From Candidatus Woesearchaeota archaeon (GTDB taxonomy: Archaea; Nanobdellota; Nanobdellia; Woesearchaeales; JACQNA01): a stretch of DNA of 16,863 bases. A program made the position numbers and the translations under genes. Shown here piece by piece: positions 13,401-16,863 of this stretch. The stretch's first letter is position 1; every line of letters starts with the position of its first letter. The notes below the pieces were generated by a model. That model did not search any database and was not told the DNA's origin. It saw nothing but the letters and a program-made list of their open reading frames with translations. The stretch is from assembly GCA_016203335.1 (NCBI GenBank), contig JACQNA010000071.1, positions 1 to 16,863 of the forward strand, written 5' to 3'.

Positions 13401-15180
13401 TTATAGGGCAGACAACCAAATAATCCCGGAAACAGAGCCGGATAAGATAAGCGTCAAGACAGGTATGGGAAGAAACTGCAAGACAGAATCTGCAGGAACC
13501 GAGACGGTAATGGCGCAGACGTCAACAGCCGGCGAGGTTCTTCCTGACGGCTCGACAAGCTCAGGCGTCGCGTCGTACCGCGATATTATGATGGTTTCAC
13601 ATTTCAACAGCCCTGTTGTTGGGTATAGCAAAGTCACTGAGGTTTTGGAAGATGGATTGACAAAAGAGACGAAAGGCTCTATTGTTCATCAGTTTACCAC
13701 TGCAAAAGATTACCCGCCAGAGCCATTGCAGACAGGAAGGGAGGTTGCATTTGCCTCTGAGCAGCTGTTAATGAAGAGTGACACCTGGAAAGTTCCTCCA
13801 TTAAACTATGCCGACAGGAGTGCATTATGGGGATTAGAGACCAAAACAACAATGTATGACAACTCGGGCAGGGCTGTAAGTGAAGTGACCAGTAATTACG
13901 ATACAGATAAAGCGCGCCAAGAAAAAGCGCAGTGGGAAAAAAGCTGCAATAAGCTTGGGACAGGCTGTTATAGTGAAAAATACCGAGCTGAGCGACTGGA
14001 TGCATATTGGGTAAGATTAAAAGATACAGCCTCCACCACAGACGGCGTCACCGTCGTCACGCGCAATGAATACAACGACATCAACGGAATGCCCAATAAG
14101 GCTATAGTTGAAGGGGACTCTTCCCAGGATATCCCGACAAAGATCACCACAACAGAGTTTGCATTTGAGCGTGCGTATCCGGACATGAAGAATGTGCATA
14201 TCCTGGACAGGCCGTATGAAAGCAGACTATACAAAGATTCAGTCTCAGATGCTAACATTGTTTCAAAATCGCAGACAGTATATTGGGAGCCAAGCGCATG
14301 GAAATCTACCTGGAATGGATTGGCATTTTGGGTGAGGCAGCTGTCTGGAGTTGACTTAACGGCAATAGATATCAACAGGTGGTACCCGGTAAAAGAAACC
14401 AAAGTCTGGGACAATAGTAAGAATAAGTGGATTAGTGCATACTTTGATGCCTACGATCCGCAGGGCAATGTAAGGAAAACAAGGGATTCCCTGGGGAGAG
14501 CAACAGAGTTCTGGTACGGCGACAATGATGATCCAGAGAATGGAATAAAATTCAAAAGCGTTTTCCTTACCAAGGGAATGAATGCCATTGGTCAGTTCAT
14601 GCTGACCAATTACAATCCGGCGTTTGGTGTCGTGACCAGGATAGTTGATTTCAACGGCCAGCAGAGCAATTATGTGTACGACTCATTCGGCAGGCTCAAA
14701 GAGGTCTGGAGGGACGGCATTGGCGCAGGAACCAAGCTCAGCGAATATGCCTATGATGACAAAAGCTTTGACTGGAGAACTACGATAACCAGGCTTGATC
14801 CCTCGCAGCAGATGGAATTGACTGAGTTTTACGACGGCCTGGCAAGGCCGGTGCAGACAAAGCTCAAGGATGGAAGCAGGAATATCATTGCCGAAACAGC
14901 GTATGATCCGGTGTTTATTGATAAGGTAAAGCGCGTGACCGCGCCATTCTATGAGGGCCAGCGCAATCCGGCGAAGGATACCTCTACCGATTATGAAAGC
15001 AATCCGCTGGCAAGGGTCAGCATCATCAATCCCCCCGGGCCTGGTGATATTAAGACAGAGTACACCAGCAAGAACGACAAGATGAGCGCGGTAATCGTTA
15101 CCGATGAGGAAGGCAGGCAGCGCGCCTCAGTCACTGATATCCACGGAAACCTCCGGGAGGTCATCGAGCCACTGTCATGA
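10465..15180 (+). CDS. Large secreted RHS/YD-repeat protein, N-terminal part of a three-gene RHS set
   Basis: 1571 residues. The signal peptide is 1-26 (FAVLAILLVLLSSYAYA). Residues 45-110 match the start of many large bacterial YD-repeat proteins: PSVSLFTGDMSLGVPLLTV, GLDFPVSLSYAAGI and SSWVGLGWNLAPGAVTRNV. The long middle part (about 110-1300) is beta-rich with many Tyr-Asp pairs but no domain I can name. From about residue 1350, YD motifs appear (GRATEFWYGDNDD, NYVYDSFGRLKEVW near 1400, AYDDKSFDWRTT). The protein ends at EEGRQRASVTDIHGNLREV, the usual run-in to a YD repeat array, but stops there. The TGA overlaps the ATG of the next gene (ATGA), whose product continues the array. The first two-thirds are visibly more AT-rich than neighbouring genes, compatible with transfer. 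The product probably forms part of an extracellular or surface RHS shell. Confidence 0.9.
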   Translation: MNPLKRGSVFAVLAILLVLLSSYAYAELAGAAPEAHSFMKPPGPSVSLFTGDMSLGVPLLTVPGRGGLDFPVSLSYAAGIPMGTESSWVGLGWNLAPGAVTRNVNGLPDDYKGSDFLDSRYATVVAQSIGISGGLVDMAVQGGSVMLNGIPGEVIVEEDENKKGSVYVRKSTPPAGSGGDVITYYPTDVEINADFDSAKGFLYYDRVESSGPRQMDRINPDSYSVNGPVGGSMFPTEEIDNGKRKFHMKSADGAIRSKAEDPAKTDDDPIKIEYEVVTERDLPEVKPAQYNMNAWLSDLSFFHKYYKAYTSARDEVQFNNFILDEKDIQKKSVGSIKSFTITDKSGTKYVYDYPVYNVDRYGGNAHTARRSPSGAILDDFGLNFDYARIPLVDMDYVSLSYSQTNAPSYSNFARFLTQKYAYAWLLTAILAPNYKDSDGIAGPSDGDIGNWIKFDYAKLYYGDPRKGEPGPYEYRSPFGAGPYDRSKDAPVSGDDQALQKARTGFDIRNAAFKQDRKISSHSAFEISYDSEAFSHGWMEIAYLSSIETPTHIANFSTSPKLDGVEFDFEDQDDSDGDPAWVGRQLRKLGEVQLKYKNPTTSANELVSKVKLKYDYSLNRNIPNAAVTGSGRLALKEVQQFDASDNPLPPTSFGYPQCGDLSKPDCDNPSWQSDNWARTEEEWRPSSDYRYDEFGYFFADGTRDNHRIADRRIMFSGLPMSWAEVNENEKTLAKVAAKQGDVVPLADIDHADAWSLTKVCWPSGSCTEYKYEIDRYGQVAAEKTTGTDDAYALTQDGKYSSSFACLHYGGGIRVKEINIYPEISTVPEPTTEVVAALAKSSALIRDRASGQAEPVRNSLYKTSALGTAPQSYKEGEEYAITESFIQNYIANTIVSELSDTGKRNVLIQSGIAEPLRHKQQYTPGARKVRVGGSDYAIQEGYLRDQAERMYVTTLRPIAVRAGVSFNAETSSDSILTKRYFYRADNQIIPETEPDKISVKTGMGRNCKTESAGTETVMAQTSTAGEVLPDGSTSSGVASYRDIMMVSHFNSPVVGYSKVTEVLEDGLTKETKGSIVHQFTTAKDYPPEPLQTGREVAFASEQLLMKSDTWKVPPLNYADRSALWGLETKTTMYDNSGRAVSEVTSNYDTDKARQEKAQWEKSCNKLGTGCYSEKYRAERLDAYWVRLKDTASTTDGVTVVTRNEYNDINGMPNKAIVEGDSSQDIPTKITTTEFAFERAYPDMKNVHILDRPYESRLYKDSVSDANIVSKSQTVYWEPSAWKSTWNGLAFWVRQLSGVDLTAIDINRWYPVKETKVWDNSKNKWISAYFDAYDPQGNVRKTRDSLGRATEFWYGDNDDPENGIKFKSVFLTKGMNAIGQFMLTNYNPAFGVVTRIVDFNGQQSNYVYDSFGRLKEVWRDGIGAGTKLSEYAYDDKSFDWRTTITRLDPSQQMELTEFYDGLARPVQTKLKDGSRNIIAETAYDPVFIDKVKRVTAPFYEGQRNPAKDTSTDYESNPLARVSIINPPGPGDIKTEYTSKNDKMSAVIVTDEEGRQRASVTDIHGNLREVIEPLS

Positions 15181-16385
15181 AAGCGATAATCATAATTGGA
15201 ATGCTGGTAGTGATGGCAGTTTCAGTGGGCGCTGCGCTTCCCGCAGGCACCTCAACCTATTACGGGTACGATGCGCAGAATAACCTGATTAAGATCACTG
15301 ACGCAAAAGGCCACGAATCAGTAAATACGTATAATTCTCTCGGCCAGATCATCAGGAGCACGCATCCGGACACCGGCACTGTTTCGCTGGCATATGATGA
15401 CGCGGGCAACATGCTTGAGCGGAACCAGAACGGCAGGGTAACCAGATACCAGTATGATACCCTCAACAGGCTGACAAAGATAGACTACCCATCCAGCCCG
15501 GATGTCATCAACAGGTATGACCAAGGATGCCTGAATGGCAATGCCTATGCCATCGGCAAGCTCTGTACTGTGCAGGACGCCTCCGGCAGCATGGTGTTCG
15601 GCTATGACAACTGGGGGAGGATGATTAAGGAAGTGAAAACAATTTCCAATTATCTTGCCGGGCCAAAGAACTATACTATCGAGGCAAAGTATGACATTAT
15701 CGGCAATGTCAGGCAGCTCATGCTCAATGGCGAGGTCATTGCAAACTACCAGTATAACCAGCTCAATCAGCTGGTTGCAGTGACAGACAAGAATGGAAAG
15801 CAAGTTGCAGCGTATGCATACAACCCGGAATCAACAGTCAAAAGCCTGCAGTTCGGCAACAGCATCAGGACAGACTACTCCTACACGATCCGCGACTGGC
15901 TGGAAAGCGTCAGCTCGCCCGTGTTCCAGCGCTCATTTGCATTCGATAAGGTAGGAAATATCATCCAGCTCAACCAAAGGGGAAACGCCCTTGCCGCATT
16001 CCAGTATGACCGGCTCGACCGCTTGACAAGAGTGAATGACGCGGGCTACTACGACAAGAATATGCAGTTCTCCTATGACGCAGTAGGCAACCGCCTGCGG
16101 ATGAATGACGCCAGGTATGAGTATACTCCCGCAAATAACCAGATGGTTGCTGCAGGAAGCGAAACGTTTGCCTATGATCCCTTCGGAAACCTGGTCCGGA
16201 GAAACGAGTTTGGCTATGCCTATGATGATGAGAACCGCCTGATTAGGGCAGAGACAACAAACGGCACCAATGAGTACGTCTATGATGCCAACGGCCTGCG
16301 TGCAGTGAAAAAGGATTCGCAGGGGGTAACAGTCTATATTTATGATTTCGGCGGAAACAACATCTATGAGGAAACGGATAAGTAA
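15177..16385 (+). CDS. Secreted YD-repeat protein, middle part of the RHS set
   Basis: 402 residues. Residues 1-20 are a second, independent signal peptide (MKAIIIIGMLVVMAVSVGAA). The rest is about 17 consecutive YD-type repeats, for example YYGYDAQNNLIKITDAKG, YQYDTLNRLTKIDY, FSYDAVGNRLRM, FAYDPFGNLVRR and YVYDANGLRAVKK. YD repeats form the spiral beta-sheet shell of RHS/Tc-type proteins. The array ends at YIYDFGGNNIYEETDK; in one-piece RHS proteins this is normally followed by the core sequence, which here is encoded by the next gene. ATG 15177 overlaps the upstream TGA by 4 bp, and GGGAGGT lies 15 nt upstream. The TAA overlaps the start of the third gene by 20 bp. Tight overlaps imply one operon with coupled translation. 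Confidence 0.92.
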   Translation: MKAIIIIGMLVVMAVSVGAALPAGTSTYYGYDAQNNLIKITDAKGHESVNTYNSLGQIIRSTHPDTGTVSLAYDDAGNMLERNQNGRVTRYQYDTLNRLTKIDYPSSPDVINRYDQGCLNGNAYAIGKLCTVQDASGSMVFGYDNWGRMIKEVKTISNYLAGPKNYTIEAKYDIIGNVRQLMLNGEVIANYQYNQLNQLVAVTDKNGKQVAAYAYNPESTVKSLQFGNSIRTDYSYTIRDWLESVSSPVFQRSFAFDKVGNIIQLNQRGNALAAFQYDRLDRLTRVNDAGYYDKNMQFSYDAVGNRLRMNDARYEYTPANNQMVAAGSETFAYDPFGNLVRRNEFGYAYDDENRLIRAETTNGTNEYVYDANGLRAVKKDSQGVTVYIYDFGGNNIYEETDK

Positions 16386-16863
16386 GGCGCTTCCGGCATT
16401 CCTCATGGTTCTGGTTTTGGCAACTCCGATAGATGCATCGCTCTATATGAATGACGTGCTGATTCCAGAAGGTGCTGGCTTTGGGGCAGCAGTATCGCAG
16501 CTGGATAGGTCATTCCAGCGTGAGGGAAAAGCAACGGTCTATATCTATGCCAATGGGCAAAGGATTGCGAAGATTACGGATAATAAGACGTTTTACTTCC
16601 ATAATGACCATCTCGGCTCGGCGACAATAGTTACTGATGAAAGTGGAAATGTCGTTGAGGAGAAGAAATACGACCCGTTCGGCGTGGAGCTGGCTGGCGG
16701 CTCGAAGATTGGGTATAATTCGAAGGAATTGGACAAAGACACCAAGCTGAATTACTACGGAGCGCGGTATTACGGCGCGGAGTTTGGAAGGTTCGTTACT
16801 CCAGATACTGTCAAAGGAAAACTGATAAATCCGCAATCCTTGAATCTGTATGCATACACATTG
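16366..16863 (+). CDS. Secreted RHS repeat-associated core protein, C-terminal part of the RHS set, runs off window
   Basis: 166 codons are visible with no stop. ATG 16366 begins a third signal peptide (MRKRISKALPAFLMVLVLAT, then PIDA). After a 40-residue linker the RHS sequence resumes (VYIYANGQRIAKITDNKTF). The hallmark RHS core follows: FHNDHLGSATIVTDESGNVV, KKYDPFGVEL, ELDKDTKLNYYGARYYG and FGRFVTPDTVKGKLINPQSL, ending LNLYAYTL at the window edge. In RHS proteins the segment after this core is variable and often a toxin or effector; here it lies outside the window. The start is inside the end of the previous gene (20-bp overlap, different frame), with no strong ribosome binding site, so translation is probably coupled. 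Confidence 0.9.
   Translation, partial: MRKRISKALPAFLMVLVLATPIDASLYMNDVLIPEGAGFGAAVSQLDRSFQREGKATVYIYANGQRIAKITDNKTFYFHNDHLGSATIVTDESGNVVEEKKYDPFGVELAGGSKIGYNSKELDKDTKLNYYGARYYGAEFGRFVTPDTVKGKLINPQSLNLYAYTL

Noticed and set aside
15177..16385. The three RHS pieces as a simple frameshifted pseudogene
   Set aside because: Signal peptides at both internal starts and compact overlaps are not expected from decay, and there are no internal stops within any piece.

Overview
The window most likely comes from an archaeon, probably a DPANN-type lineage (Woesearchaeota-like). This is inferred from gene content and promoters, not from a marker gene. The cyclase RtcA is of the archaeal type. AT-rich TATA-like boxes sit about 25-40 bp upstream of most chosen starts, several placed so that the transcripts would be leaderless or nearly so. 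Shine-Dalgarno sites are sparse, and a T-rich stretch follows one gene in the manner of an archaeal terminator. No rRNA, tRNA or CRISPR array was seen.

Layout. (1) 1-725, minus: a secreted, membrane-anchored TPM-domain protein with a glycine-rich tail, running off the left edge. (2) 847-2427, plus: a long cytoplasmic coiled-coil protein. (3) 2420-7552, minus: a set of same-strand genes. In transcription order these are a secreted 11-residue-repeat coiled-coil protein, a small lipoprotein overlapping its stop codon, a 785-residue secreted protein (beta-helix, cohesin-like domain, dockerin, FlgD/T9SS-like C-terminal domain) and rtcA. (4) 7553-8223: a gene-free stretch holding a 355-bp non-autonomous mobile element with perfect 15-bp terminal inverted repeats and a 9-bp target duplication, followed by a 268-bp foldback repeat. 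(5) 8224-9036, minus: a protein with a possible PD-(D/E)XK nuclease-like N-terminus. (6) 9140-10329: a small basic tandem-repeat protein and, directly upstream of its promoter, an IS4/IS5-superfamily insertion sequence with related terminal repeats; the transposase frame has no stop inside the element and reads into the small gene. (7) 10465-16863, plus: three overlapping genes, each starting with a signal peptide, which together spell out one RHS/YD-repeat protein; the third runs off the right edge.

Much of the window is devoted to the cell surface: TPM protein, beta-helix/cohesin/dockerin protein, secreted coiled coil, lipoprotein and the RHS set. The most unusual point is the RHS locus. 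A polypeptide normally made as a single chain is divided into three reading frames joined by 4-bp and 20-bp overlaps, and each piece has gained its own export signal. Random frameshifts would not produce this. The second point is that the insertion sequence and the non-autonomous element lie at exactly the same distance from two identical 12-bp TATA-box sequences.
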